The notes below the pieces were generated by a model. It made no database searches. It was not told the origin of the DNA and worked only from the letters and a program-made list of their open reading frames with translations. The position numbers and the translations under genes were made by a program. A stretch of 64,000 bases of DNA from Halobaculum limi (GTDB taxonomy: Archaea > Halobacteriota > Halobacteria > Halobacteriales > Haloferacaceae): the NCBI RefSeq assembly GCF_029490015.1, contig NZ_CP120468.1:2852001-2916000 (forward strand). The letters are read 5' to 3'. Shown one piece after another: positions 1 to 7,581 of this stretch. The stretch's first letter is position 1; the number at the start of each line of letters is the position of its first letter.

Positions 1-606
1 GCCGACGACAACCCGGCGGTCATCATGGCTCGCTCGGGTGCGCGTGGGTCGATGCTGAACCTCACGCAGATGACCGGCTGTGTCGGACAGCAGGCAGTTC
101 GCGGTGAGCGGATCAACCGCGGGTACGAGGACCGCACGCTCGCGCACTACGAGGCAGACGACCTCTCGGCGGAGGCACACGGCTTCGTGGAGAACTCCTA
201 CCGCTCGGGCCTGACGCCCGAGGAGTTCTTCTTCCACGCGATGGGTGGCCGCGAGGGCCTGGTCGACACGGCAGTCCGGACCTCGAAGTCCGGGTACCTG
301 CAGCGTCGCCTCATCAACGCGCTCTCCGAACTGGAGGCGCAGTACGACGGCACGGTGCGGGACACCTCCGGCACCATCGTCCAGTTCGAGTTCGGTGAAG
401 ACGGCACCTCACCCGTGAAGGTGTCCTCGAGCGACGAGAACGCCATCGACATCGACGGCATCACCGACCGCGTCGTGGAGGCGGAGTTCTCCTCCGAAAA
501 GGAGAAAGAACGCTTCCTCGGGCGGCGTGCGCCGCCGACGAACCTCTCGGAGTACGCCGGTCCGGGGCTTGACAAGGCCGGTGGCGTGGGGGTGAGCGAT
601 GACTGA
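1..606 (+). CDS. rpoA1: DNA-directed RNA polymerase subunit A' (3' part, truncated by window edge)
   Basis: This is the C-terminal ~200 residues of the archaeal RNA polymerase largest-subunit half A' (beta'-like), which carries most of the catalytic core. The reading frame is open from base 1, so the start lies upstream of the window. The conserved block around [14 protein letters not shown] and the following [18 protein letters not shown] segment (bridge-helix region) are typical of the end of A'. The tail overlaps the start of rpoA2 by 8 nt, which points to translational coupling of the two halves of the split subunit. Identification is secure; only the upstream part is missing. Confidence 0.96.
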   Translation, partial: ADDNPAVIMARSGARGSMLNLTQMTGCVGQQAVRGERINRGYEDRTLAHYEADDLSAEAHGFVENSYRSGLTPEEFFFHAMGGREGLVDTAVRTSKSGYLQRRLINALSELEAQYDGTVRDTSGTIVQFEFGEDGTSPVKVSSSDENAIDIDGITDRVVEAEFSSEKEKERFLGRRAPPTNLSEYAGPGLDKAGGVGVSDD

Positions 607-1837
607 CTCCGTCGAGAAGTTCGTGGACGCCCACGACGAGGTGACCGAGGACATCGCCCTAGTCGTCGAGGACACGGAACTCCCGCGACGGCTGAAAGAC
701 CGCATCTACGACACCATCGACGAGCGTGACGGCGTGACGACCGAACAGGCCAACGAAATCGCACAGGCCGCAGAGTCGCGCTTCCTCGACACGCGCGTCG
801 ACCCGCTGGACCCCGTGGGGACCGTCTCCGCGCAGTCCATCGGTGAGCCAGGGACGCAGATGACGATGAACACGTTCCACTACGCGGGCGTCGCGGAGAT
901 GGACGTGACCCAGGGGCTGCCCCGACTCATCGAGTTGGTGGACGCCCGAAAGACGCCGGACACGCCGATTATGATCGTCCACCTGGACGAGGAGCACGCG
1001 ACCGACCGGCAGAAGGCCCACGAGGTCGTCTGGCAGTTGGAGTCGACGAAGATCCTCGCGCTGGGCGACGTGTCGACGAACGTCGCGGACATGCTCGTGA
1101 GCGTCGACCTCAACGAGGAGACGCTGCTGGAGCGGTGGCCCACCTACGACGACGCCGTCGAGGTCGCGAAGGTCGTCGCCGATATCATCGAGGACTCGCT
1201 TGGCGTCACGACCCGGCGCTCGGGAACGAACATCCAGTTCGGTCCCGACGAGCCGAGTTACCGCCAACTGCTCCAGTTGGTCGAGCAACTGCGCGACATC
1301 GTCTTCAAGGGGATCGAGGAGGTCACCCGCGTCGTCATCCGCAAAGAGGAGGTCGACGACGGCGACGAGGAGTACGTCCTCTACACCGAGGGCTCGGCGT
1401 TCTCGGACGCCTTAGAGATCGAGGGCGTCGACGCCTCGCGCACGACGTGTAACAACATCCACGAGATCTACCGCACGCTCGGCGTCGAGGCGGCACGCGA
1501 GACCATCATCAACGAGACGATGGAGACGCTGGAAGAACAGGGGCTGGACGACGTGAACATCCGCCACCTGATGCTCGTCTCCGACATCATGACGAACCGC
1601 GGCACCGTCGAGTCGATCGGTCGCCACGGCATCTCCGGGTCGAAGGAGTCCGTCCTCGCACGCGCGGCGTTCGAGGTGACGGTGAACCACCTGCTCGACG
1701 CGGCGATCCACGGCGAGGCGGACGACCTCAACGGCGTCATCGAGAACGTCATCGTCGGGAAGCCGGTCGCAATCGGGACCGGCGACGTCGACCTGCGGAT
1801 GGGGTCGGCTCCTGACGTGAAGTCCGCCGACGACTGA
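599..1837 (+). CDS. rpoA2: DNA-directed RNA polymerase subunit A''
   Basis: 412-residue C-terminal half of the split archaeal largest RNA polymerase subunit. Residues 80-97 ([18 protein letters not shown]) are the conserved trigger-loop region that closes over the incoming NTP. The C-terminal part contains the [14 protein letters not shown] and [13 protein letters not shown] blocks typical of A''. The ATG lies inside the last codons of rpoA1 (8-nt overlap), and nusA begins 2 nt after the stop, so rpoA1-rpoA2-nusA read as one operon. The length is normal for haloarchaea. Confidence 0.97.
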   Translation: MTDSVEKFVDAHDEVTEDIALVVEDTELPRRLKDRIYDTIDERDGVTTEQANEIAQAAESRFLDTRVDPLDPVGTVSAQSIGEPGTQMTMNTFHYAGVAEMDVTQGLPRLIELVDARKTPDTPIMIVHLDEEHATDRQKAHEVVWQLESTKILALGDVSTNVADMLVSVDLNEETLLERWPTYDDAVEVAKVVADIIEDSLGVTTRRSGTNIQFGPDEPSYRQLLQLVEQLRDIVFKGIEEVTRVVIRKEEVDDGDEEYVLYTEGSAFSDALEIEGVDASRTTCNNIHEIYRTLGVEAARETIINETMETLEEQGLDDVNIRHLMLVSDIMTNRGTVESIGRHGISGSKESVLARAAFEVTVNHLLDAAIHGEADDLNGVIENVIVGKPVAIGTGDVDLRMGSAPDVKSADD

Positions 1838-1839
1838 CG

Positions 1840-2265
1840 GTGCGCGTCGAGATATCCGACGAGGCGCGGCAGTACATCGGGACGTTCGACGACCTCGTCG
1901 GCGTCGCGCCGGTCGACTGCCTCGTGGAAGACGACGGTGACCGCCTCGTCTTCCTCCTCCCGGCAGGGGAGATGGCCGAGGCAATCGGCCCCGGCGGACG
2001 AACCGTCGACCGCGTCGAAGAGCAACTCGGAGCAGAGGTGGAACTCGTCGAGAACGCCGACACGCCGGAGGCGTTCGTGGCGAACGCCCTCGCCCCCGCG
2101 GCCGTCCGGGGCGTGACAGTGAGCCGGCAAAACGACGTCGTCGCGTACGTCGAAGTCGTCGACGCCGACCGCGGCGTCGCCATCGGCGCGGGCGGGCGAA
2201 ACATCGAAGCGGCGCGGACGCTGGCGAAGCGCCACTTCGACATCGACGACGTGCAGTTGGCCTGA
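1840..2265 (+). CDS. nusA: NusA-like transcription factor (two KH domains)
   Basis: 141-residue archaeal NusA homologue, consisting only of two KH RNA-binding domains; the N-terminal and S1 parts of bacterial NusA are absent, as is normal in archaea. The GxxG loops are visible at about residues 49-53 (IGPGG) and 115-119 (IGAGG). It is expected to bind nascent RNA and modulate elongation or termination. It starts with GTG 2 nt after the rpoA2 stop, consistent with co-transcription with the polymerase genes. Confidence 0.93.
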   Translation: MRVEISDEARQYIGTFDDLVGVAPVDCLVEDDGDRLVFLLPAGEMAEAIGPGGRTVDRVEEQLGAEVELVENADTPEAFVANALAPAAVRGVTVSRQNDVVAYVEVVDADRGVAIGAGGRNIEAARTLAKRHFDIDDVQLA

Positions 2266-2317
2266 GCGCGGTCGACGGCCACCTACTGGCGGCGGCACCC
2301 TCTTTGTTCGCGGGAGT

Positions 2318-3238
2318 GTGGGCGGTGACGTGTTTCGTCTCCTCGTACAGACGGGAACGCCGACCGAATCGGGTCCCGTCCAGGAACTGGTGACGTCCAG
2401 CGGCGCACTCCTCGACGTCGTGACGTTCGTCGCCGTCTCCGTCGGTGTGTACCTCCTCGGTCGCGCGACGGTGTTTCCGCTCGCAGTTCGGGCCGTCCGC
2501 GCACGCAACCGAAACAATCCGACCATCCAGTCGGCGACCGAGACGTACCTCGCGGCGGTGCTGGCGGGCGCCGCACTCGTCGTGGGCGTCGCCGCCGCGG
2601 GGTACGGGTCGGTATTCTCGGAGTCGGCGCTACTCATCGCGGCGTTGACGTTCGCCGTCGGTACTGCCGGGCGCGACGTGTTGGGATCGCTCGTGAGCGG
2701 CCTCTTTCTCGTCGCCGACCCGGACTTCAACGTCGGGGACTGGATTCGCTGGCCCGAGGGTGAGGGCGTCGTCGAGGCCGTCGACTTCCGTGTGACCCGT
2801 GTGCGGACCGTGGACTACGAGACGGTGACGGTGCCGAACACGCAGTTGACGAGCAACGTCATCACCCGCCCGTTCGGGCGCGACCGGGTTCGCATCACCG
2901 AGACGGTCCACCTCGGGTACGACGCCGACGTCGAGCGTGCCCGCGAGTTGCTCCGTGACCTCGCGAACGAGGAACCGCGGGTGCTCGCCGACCCTGCACC
3001 GACGACGCGGGTAGCCGAACTCGGCGAGGGCCTCGTCACCTTGCAGGCGGAGTTCTTCGTCGACGACCCCGCGGGCGGTGGCCTGGTCGAGGTTCGCTCG
3101 CGGTTTCGCACCCACGTCTTGGAGGCGTTCGAAGACGCCGACATCACCCTCGGCCCACCCAGCGGTCGAGAACTCTCTGGTGCCGTCGATGTGCGCGTCG
3201 ACGGGGAGGAATCACGCGGCGAAATCGGGGGACGGTGA
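2318..3238 (+). CDS. MscS family mechanosensitive channel
   Basis: 306-residue membrane protein with an MscS-type arrangement. Hydrophobic segments lie at about residues 30-48, 77-97 and 103-132, and the last one (Gly/Ala-rich, ending GSLVSGLFLV) resembles the pore-lining TM3. A beta domain follows from about residue 139 (VGDWIRW ... VEAVDFRVTRVRTVDYETV-VPN), typical of the family. The role is release of solutes on hypo-osmotic shock. The GTG start is 52 nt after nusA. It sits inside the otherwise conserved polymerase/ribosomal-protein gene order, and readthrough from nusA is possible. GTG at 2330 is an alternative start. Confidence 0.88.
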   Translation: MGGDVFRLLVQTGTPTESGPVQELVTSSGALLDVVTFVAVSVGVYLLGRATVFPLAVRAVRARNRNNPTIQSATETYLAAVLAGAALVVGVAAAGYGSVFSESALLIAALTFAVGTAGRDVLGSLVSGLFLVADPDFNVGDWIRWPEGEGVVEAVDFRVTRVRTVDYETVTVPNTQLTSNVITRPFGRDRVRITETVHLGYDADVERARELLRDLANEEPRVLADPAPTTRVAELGEGLVTLQAEFFVDDPAGGGLVEVRSRFRTHVLEAFEDADITLGPPSGRELSGAVDVRVDGEESRGEIGGR

Positions 3239-3274
3239 GCGGATCAGGCGCGTTCGGAGCGGAGCGTACGATAC

Positions 3275-3293
3275 TGTCGGATCGCCTCCGACA
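3275..3293 (+). terminator. Hairpin downstream of mscS, terminator-like
   Basis: Perfect 7-bp inverted repeat (TGTCGGA / TCCGACA) with a 5-nt loop, 37 nt after the mscS stop, followed within ten bases by a short T-run. It could terminate mscS transcription, although archaeal termination depends mainly on the T-run. Confidence 0.4.
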
Positions 3294-3315
3294 ATGTCGT
3301 TTTATTGACGACATT
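3293..3315. repeat. Palindrome enclosing a TATA-like sequence
   Basis: Perfect 7-bp inverted repeat AATGTCG / CGACATT around the spacer TTTTATTGA, directly abutting the mscS terminator-like hairpin. The spacer resembles a haloarchaeal TATA element, so this may be an operator overlapping a promoter, or simply a second terminator stem. The sequence is clear; the role is inferred. Confidence 0.35.
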
Positions 3316-3706
3316 TCAATCGGCAATAACGTTTATCACCCTGAATTGTGTCCGACCGACGGGGACCGCAGCCACGGTGAGTGCCGGTCTCCACCGGAGC
3401 GTGGGTCGTCGTGACCCACATCTGGCATTCCACCGCTCACCCCGGTCCATCCGGACCGGTTTCACTGGCCGGTCGGCGCATCCCCACCCCGCGGCGACCG
3501 GCCGGACTCGGTCACGGCGAGCGACTGCACTCGGCTGTGACGGATGCAGAGCGATTGATCCGCGCCGAAACGGCCGCTGTGGGCGTCGTCTGTTTCGCGA
3601 GACAGCCTCAGATCCGACGAGAGGTAGTGCTAATCCGTTCTCACGGCGTCTCGCCGTGCGACGAAAGGGAACTCTTACGTAGCCCCACGGAAGATGTGGA
3701 TGTACG
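3316..3706 (+). other. Hairpin-rich non-coding gap upstream of rps12
   Basis: No convincing protein gene is present; the ORFs here have Arg/Pro/Ser-rich translations on both strands. The gap holds several perfect inverted repeats: 3401-3419 (7-bp stem, 5-nt loop), 3442-3459 (7-bp stem, 4-nt loop), 3467-3475 with 3495-3503 (9-bp stem), 3511-3515 with 3537-3541 (nested with CGAG/CTCG), and 3642-3658 (7-bp stem, 3-nt loop). A TATA-like CGTTTATC lies at 3330-3337. It could be a structured non-coding RNA or a long leader. I found no RNase P or SRP RNA signature. Confidence 0.4.
3670..3682 (+). promoter_or_regulatory. Probable promoter of rps12
   Basis: The TATA-like stretch ACTCTTACG is centred about 30 nt before the rps12 ATG. 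This spacing would give a leaderless or nearly leaderless transcript, as is common in haloarchaea. Confidence 0.4.
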
Positions 3707-4135
3707 ATGGCCAACGGCAAATACGCCGCGCGCAAACTCAAGAAGGACCGTCAGAAGCGACGATGGTCCGACTCCGAGTACGCGCGCCGCGAACGCGGTC
3801 TCTCCGAGAAGTCCGACCCCCTCGAAGGTGCCCCGCAGGGTCGCGGGATCGTCCTCGAGAAGGTGGGGATCGAAGCGAAACAGCCCAACTCGGCGATTCG
3901 GAAGTGCGTCCGTGTCCAGCTGATCAAGAACGGCAAGCAGGTCACGGCGTTCTGTCCCGGTGACGGTGCGATCTCGTTCATCGACGAACACGACGAGGTC
4001 ACCATCGCGGGGATCGGTGGCGCGAAGGGTCGCGCGATGGGCGACCTCTCTGGTGTCAACTACAAGGTCGAGAAGGTGAACGGCGTCTCGATGATCGAAC
4101 TCGTCCGCGGCAACGCGGAGAAGCCGGTCCGCTAA
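3707..4135 (+). CDS. rps12: 30S ribosomal protein S12 (uS12)
   Basis: 142-residue archaeal S12 of the small-subunit decoding centre. The conserved [15 protein letters not shown] segment and the ending [12 protein letters not shown] are diagnostic. The archaeal N-terminal extension ([20 protein letters not shown]) is present. The ATG is about 30 nt after a TATA-like box. rps7 starts 4 nt after the stop, so the two are one transcription unit, the archaeal counterpart of the bacterial str operon. Confidence 0.98.
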   Translation: MANGKYAARKLKKDRQKRRWSDSEYARRERGLSEKSDPLEGAPQGRGIVLEKVGIEAKQPNSAIRKCVRVQLIKNGKQVTAFCPGDGAISFIDEHDEVTIAGIGGAKGRAMGDLSGVNYKVEKVNGVSMIELVRGNAEKPVR

Positions 4136-4139
4136 TACG

Positions 4140-4772
4140 ATGTCTGACGCAGAACAAGACGCCGACCCCGAGGCACCGGAACCAGACGCCCCCGCCGACT
4201 CCGAGCAGGCGACCGAGAACGCCCTGCTGTTCGGCGAATGGGACGTCTCCGAGATCGAGTACAGCGACCCCTCGACCCGTCGCTACATGAACGTGACACC
4301 CATCGCGCACACGCAGGGCCGTCACGCCTCCAAGCAGTTCCAGAAGTCCGAGGTGTCGCTGGTCGAGCGACTCATCAACCGCCTGATGCAGACCGAGGAG
4401 AACACGGGCAAGAAGCAGCAGGCTCAGCGCATCGTTCGCGACGCCTTCGACACGATCCACTCGCGCACCGAGGACAACCCGGTGCAGGTGCTCGTCGAGG
4501 CCGTCGAGAACGCCGCCCCGCGTGAAGAGACCGTCCGCCTGAAGTACGGTGGCATCTCCGTCCCGAAGGCCGTCGACGTCGCGCCCCAGCGCCGCGTCGA
4601 CCAGGCCCTGAAGTTCATCGCGGAGGGCGTGCAGGGCTCGAGTTACAAGACGACGACGAGCGCCCCCGACGCGCTCGCCGACCAACTCATCGGTGCGGCA
4701 CGCTACGACGTGCAGACGTACTCCATCTCCCAGAAAGAGGAGACCGAGCGCGTCGCCGCCGCCGCCCGCTGA
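4140..4772 (+). CDS. rps7: 30S ribosomal protein S7 (uS7)
   Basis: 210-residue archaeal S7, which nucleates assembly of the 30S head. An acidic haloarchaeal N-terminal extension of about 30 residues precedes the conserved core. Diagnostic segments include VERLINRLMQTEENTGKK, NPVQVLVEAVENAAPREE and the ending TYSISQKEETERVAAAAR. It lies 4 nt downstream of rps12. In many archaea fusA follows directly; here about 3.7 kb of other genes intervene. Confidence 0.98.
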   Translation: MSDAEQDADPEAPEPDAPADSEQATENALLFGEWDVSEIEYSDPSTRRYMNVTPIAHTQGRHASKQFQKSEVSLVERLINRLMQTEENTGKKQQAQRIVRDAFDTIHSRTEDNPVQVLVEAVENAAPREETVRLKYGGISVPKAVDVAPQRRVDQALKFIAEGVQGSSYKTTTSAPDALADQLIGAARYDVQTYSISQKEETERVAAAAR

Positions 4773-4779
4773 ATCCGGT

Positions 4780-4801
4780 CATCTCTCTTTGCGTTTTTTA
4801 C
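4780..4801 (+). terminator. T-rich terminator after rps7
   Basis: T-rich stretch with a run of six T (TTTGCGTTTTTTAC) starting about 15 nt after the rps7 stop. It matches the U-rich termination signals of archaea and marks the end of the rps12-rps7 unit. Confidence 0.5.
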
Positions 4802-4862
4802 AGACCACGTAGCGACGGGCTCGCTCAGCGAGTGGTCGAATCCGCGTGGCGGCTCATCCTCG

Positions 4863-5168
4863 TCACTCGTCGGACTCGGTCGGCAGGTCCAACAGCGGTG
4901 CGGTCGCCTCCAACAACGGCTTGAGATCTTCGAACTGCGGGCCGTGTTCGACCGTCTCCTCGTCACGGTCCCACGAGATGACGCCTGCGCTGTCCAGTCG
5001 CGGGAGGTGGATGTGATACAGTAGGGTCTGGGCAGTCCTCGGGTCGTACTCCTCCATCGGCAACTCGTCTACAGCTATCGTCTCGCCCTCGCCGTGTCGC
5101 TCTAGCAGTTCGAACAATATCGTCCGCCGCAGATCGTTACTCAGCAGCCCAAACCATTCATCTTGCAC
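4863..5168 (-). CDS. Winged-helix regulator, DUF7344-like
   Basis: 101-residue acidic protein with the haloarchaeal winged-helix pattern. It opens with FGLLSNDLRRTILFELLER, followed by a recognition-helix-like RTAQTLLYHIHLPRLDSAGVI and a wing. Such proteins are usually annotated as DUF7344 or HTH domain proteins and are predicted DNA-binding regulators; targets are unknown. GTG start. An AT-rich stretch just upstream (5180-5215) should hold its promoter. It points toward the 3' end of rps7. Confidence 0.75.
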   Translation of the reverse strand: MQDEWFGLLSNDLRRTILFELLERHGEGETIAVDELPMEEYDPRTAQTLLYHIHLPRLDSAGVISWDRDEETVEHGPQFEDLKPLLEATAPLLDLPTESDE

Positions 5169-5174
5169 ACGATG

Positions 5175-5228
5175 TAGTTTGTGTGATTAGTAATTATAAC
5201 TTATCACTTCATTGAAGATTGCGGCTCA
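5175..5228 (-). promoter_or_regulatory. AT-rich promoter region of the wHTH gene
   Basis: The stretch with ATTATAACTTATC is much lower in GC than its surroundings and lies 20-40 nt upstream of the GTG start of the minus-strand regulator. It reads GATAAGTTATAAT on the coding strand, a TATA-like element. Confidence 0.45.
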
Positions 5229-5231
5229 GAT

Positions 5232-5903
5232 TTATGCACTGTCTTGTCCGTACCCTTCGAACTGGTCGATGGCGGTGTCGAGTTCCGACTCCGGGAGTTC
5301 GACAGGGTCGCCGACGGCCGACGACTGGAGGTACAGTCGCGAGAGGTCTTCGACGTGGGTGGTGTGTTCGAGTGCCGTCTCGATATCGTCGGCGGTGACG
5401 ACGAGGCCGTGGTTCTCGATGAACGAGGCGGTGGCCTCGGCCTCCTCCATCGCGGCGACGACGTTGGCCGCGAGTTCCTCCGTGCCGTAGGGAGCGTACT
5501 CGGCGACGGGAACGCGCTTACCGACCGCGACGATCATGTAGTGGATCGGTGGGAGTTCCTGATGGAGGACGGCCATCGTCGTCGCCCACGGTGAGTGGGT
5601 GTGCACGATGGCGTCGGAGCCGTAGCCGCGGTAGATGTGGCGGTGCATCGGCACCTCGCTGGAGGGCTTCATCCGCCCGGCGACGCGGTCGCCGTCGAGG
5701 TCGACCACCGGCACGTCGGCGACGTCGAAGGCGTCGTAGGCGACCCCGGTGGGCGTGACGGCGAAGCGGTCGCCGTCGCGGACGCTGAGATTGCCCGTTC
5801 GCCCCGGCGTGAGTCGCGCGAGGTCCGGGGCGTGGTCGACGACCGCCTGCCGTGCCTCTCGAAGCACGTCCGGGTCTGCGGGCGGGGCGTCGCGGTCGCT
5901 CAC
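5232..5903 (-). CDS. Class II aldolase (L-fuculose-phosphate aldolase-like)
   Basis: 223-residue protein of the zinc-dependent class II aldolase/adducin family, which cleaves sugar 1-phosphates to DHAP and an aldehyde. All metal and catalytic positions are visible: Glu83 in [10 protein letters not shown], His101 and His103 in HTHSPWA, and His165 in IENHGLVV. Gly-rich TGRTGNLS-type and TPTG phosphate-binding segments are near residues 33-54. The GTG start overlaps the stop of the upstream HAD gene by 4 nt (GTGA), so the two are probably translationally coupled. The exact substrate (fuculose-1-P, 5-deoxyribulose-1-P or other) cannot be read from sequence. Confidence 0.85.
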   Translation of the reverse strand: MSDRDAPPADPDVLREARQAVVDHAPDLARLTPGRTGNLSVRDGDRFAVTPTGVAYDAFDVADVPVVDLDGDRVAGRMKPSSEVPMHRHIYRGYGSDAIVHTHSPWATTMAVLHQELPPIHYMIVAVGKRVPVAEYAPYGTEELAANVVAAMEEAEATASFIENHGLVVTADDIETALEHTTHVEDLSRLYLQSSAVGDPVELPESELDTAIDQFEGYGQDSA

Positions 5904-6601
5904 AGCGCCACCTCCAGCACCGCCGCCAGCGAGTCGAGGTGGTGGTCTGGTCGTCGCAGGCCGTCCGTGTCGGCGTCTGCGGGACCGTTGAACAGCGCCG
6001 TCTCCATCCCGAGCGCGTTCGCACCCTCGATGTCGTTGACGGGGGAGTTGCCGACGACGAGCGTCTCGGAGGGCGTGCGGTCGAGTCGCGCGAGCGCCGT
6101 CGTGAACACCGGCGGTGCGGGCTTCTCGCGCCCGACTTCCTCGCTCGTGACCAGTGTGTCGAGGAGGTCGTCGACACCGAGGCGGGCGAGTTTCCGCAGT
6201 TGGATGCGCGTCGTCAGGTTCGTCACGATGCCCACGTCGACGTTCGCCTCGACGAGCGTCGAGAGCGTCTCGCGCGTGTCGGGGAACGCCGACAGTTCCG
6301 CGAGGTAGCCGTCCCAGTAGGCGTCGCCGAGCGCTCGCGCGAGGTCGGCGTCGAACGGGCCGGGGAGCGCCGCGACCACCTGCTGGTAGTAGATGTGGCG
6401 GTTGTGACTGCTGGCGGTCCCGGCGACCGCACGCTTCGTCGCCGCGCGTGCCTGTCGGCGTCGCTTCTCGAACGCGTCGGCAGCGAGGTCGCCCCCGCGG
6501 TCGCGGTACGTCTCGAAGGCGGCACGGCGGCCCGCGTCGTTGCAGGGGTCGTACGGGTAGAGGGTGTCGTCCAGATCGAACAACACGGCGTTGACCGTCA
6601 T
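5900..6601 (-). CDS. HAD family hydrolase (YjjG-like phosphatase)
   Basis: 233-residue haloacid dehalogenase-type phosphatase. The nucleophile motif [11 protein letters not shown] is at residues 7-17, motif II is near IVTNLTT, the motif III Lys is in [10 protein letters not shown], and the acidic motif IV is [11 protein letters not shown]. The start is the ATG giving [12 protein letters not shown]; an upstream extension of the frame is not coding-like. The stop overlaps the class II aldolase start by 4 nt, suggesting both act on the same sugar phosphate. The substrate is unknown. Confidence 0.87.
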   Translation of the reverse strand: MTVNAVLFDLDDTLYPYDPCNDAGRRAAFETYRDRGGDLAADAFEKRRRQARAATKRAVAGTASSHNRHIYYQQVVAALPGPFDADLARALGDAYWDGYLAELSAFPDTRETLSTLVEANVDVGIVTNLTTRIQLRKLARLGVDDLLDTLVTSEEVGREKPAPPVFTTALARLDRTPSETLVVGNSPVNDIEGANALGMETALFNGPADADTDGLRRPDHHLDSLAAVLEVAL

Positions 6602-6715
6602 GCCCAACCCCTCACGAGGGCGGGACAAATCCGTTCCGGCGTGGCCGCGTCGGACTGTTCTCAGACGCGATACGGAGGCCCCGATGGATATCGACGCGCG
6701 CCGGAAGCGTCGACC

Positions 6716-6995
6716 GTGTTCCAGTCGCTCGGCCTGGTCGCCGCGGGTGCCGTGTACGCTGGCCTCGTGATGGCGTACGCCGGCATCGTCGTCCTCGCAG
6801 GCGAGAGCGCCGCGAACGCGGGGACGGTCGGCCTCACGCTGACGCTGTTTCGGCCTCACGCTGACGCTGTTGCTCCCGTTCACGGCGTTCCTCGCGACGC
6901 TGACCGCGGCGGTGGCAGGCGGATGGTTGCTCGTGGCCCGACTCAAGCCGCGTCGGGACCGACGCTCGTTCGAACGACGTGCCACCCGGCCGTGA
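6716..6995 (+). pseudogene. Small membrane protein gene disrupted by a 22-bp tandem duplication
   Basis: The frame from GTG 6716 reads a hydrophobic protein (MFQSLGLVAAGAVYAGLVMA...) up to the end of a 22-bp sequence that is repeated exactly at 6828-6849 and 6850-6871, after which it turns into Arg/His-rich nonsense. Removing one copy restores an 85-residue protein with a second hydrophobic segment (LLLPFTAFLATLTAAVAGGW), a basic tail (ARLKPRRDRRSFERR) and a stop at 6993-6995. The intact form would thus be a two-helix membrane protein of unknown function. The 3' end overlaps the convergent minus-strand membrane gene. The duplication is certain; that the ancestral ORF was expressed is inferred. 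Confidence 0.6.
6828..6871 (+). repeat. Perfect 22-bp tandem duplication
   Basis: Two identical adjacent copies (6828-6849, 6850-6871) beginning TCGGCCTCACG and ending GACGCTGTT. Twenty-two is not a multiple of three, so the duplication shifts the reading frame of the small membrane protein gene. It is typical of replication slippage and could in principle revert. Confidence 0.95.
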
Positions 6996-7512
6996 GCAGC
7001 ACCACCGCCGTCCCAGTGACGAGGAGGAACGGTCCGTAGTCGACACCAGCGTTCACGAGAAACACGCCGAGTGCGACCGACAGGCCGACGACGCCGACGA
7101 CGGCGAGGGCGGCACCCGCGCCGGGCCGCCAGCGCCCACTCGCTCCGCGTGTGCGTGTCCACGAGGCGACGACCGCGGCGGCGACCGCGAGCGACCCACA
7201 GAACGCCGCGAACGCCGCGTCGTACATCGTTGCACTCGTGAACGTCGGGAGGACGACTTCGAGGGCGTCGAACGCGACGAGCAGGAGGTAGCCGGGAACG
7301 CCGAACGGGGGGAGCGGAACCGCGTACAACAGCGCGTAGAAGCCGGCGATGACCCCGGCGGCGACGAGGCTGTCCGTGAGGAGCGTCCGAGGCGAGAACG
7401 GGCCGGAGGCTCGACCGCTGTCGGAGGTGGAGGCAGAGGGCGGCGGGTCGGGCGCGGCGTCGGAGCCGAGTCCGTCGTCGGGGGCGGCGGCCGTGGAGGG
7501 GTCGGCGACCAT
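6943..7512 (-). CDS. Membrane protein of unknown function
   Basis: 189-residue protein. The first ~45 residues are an acidic Pro/Ser/Ala-rich cytoplasmic stretch, followed by about four hydrophobic segments, around LLTDSLVAAGVIAGFYALLYAV, AAFAAFCGSLAVAAAVVAS, ALAVVGVVGLSVALGVFLV and PFLLVTGTAVVLLTAGW. I do not recognise a family. ATG start. Its last ~50 bases overlap the end of the broken convergent plus-strand gene. Confidence 0.7.
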   Translation of the reverse strand: MVADPSTAAAPDDGLGSDAAPDPPPSASTSDSGRASGPFSPRTLLTDSLVAAGVIAGFYALLYAVPLPPFGVPGYLLLVAFDALEVVLPTFTSATMYDAAFAAFCGSLAVAAAVVASWTRTRGASGRWRPGAGAALAVVGVVGLSVALGVFLVNAGVDYGPFLLVTGTAVVLLTAGWHVVRTSVGPDAA

Positions 7513-7581
7513 ACCGGAAGTTCACAGCCGCTCGACAAGTAGGTACCGTCCGACTCGGACAGTCGGCTCGAACTGTCCCAG

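Noticed and set aside
3330-3680. RNase P RNA or SRP RNA in the structured gap
   Set aside because: Neither the conserved RNase P core strings nor the SRP domain IV loop could be found.
3305-3741. ORFs of 125-180 aa on both strands upstream of rps12
   Set aside because: Translations are Arg/Pro/Ser-rich without family features, overlap each other on opposite strands, and the DNA is dominated by hairpins.
5232-6601. MtnB-MtnC methionine salvage pair
   Set aside because: The HAD protein has a YjjG-like DLDDT motif I, not the MtnC form, and the aldolase looks like FucA rather than MtnB; no mtnA or mtnN is nearby.
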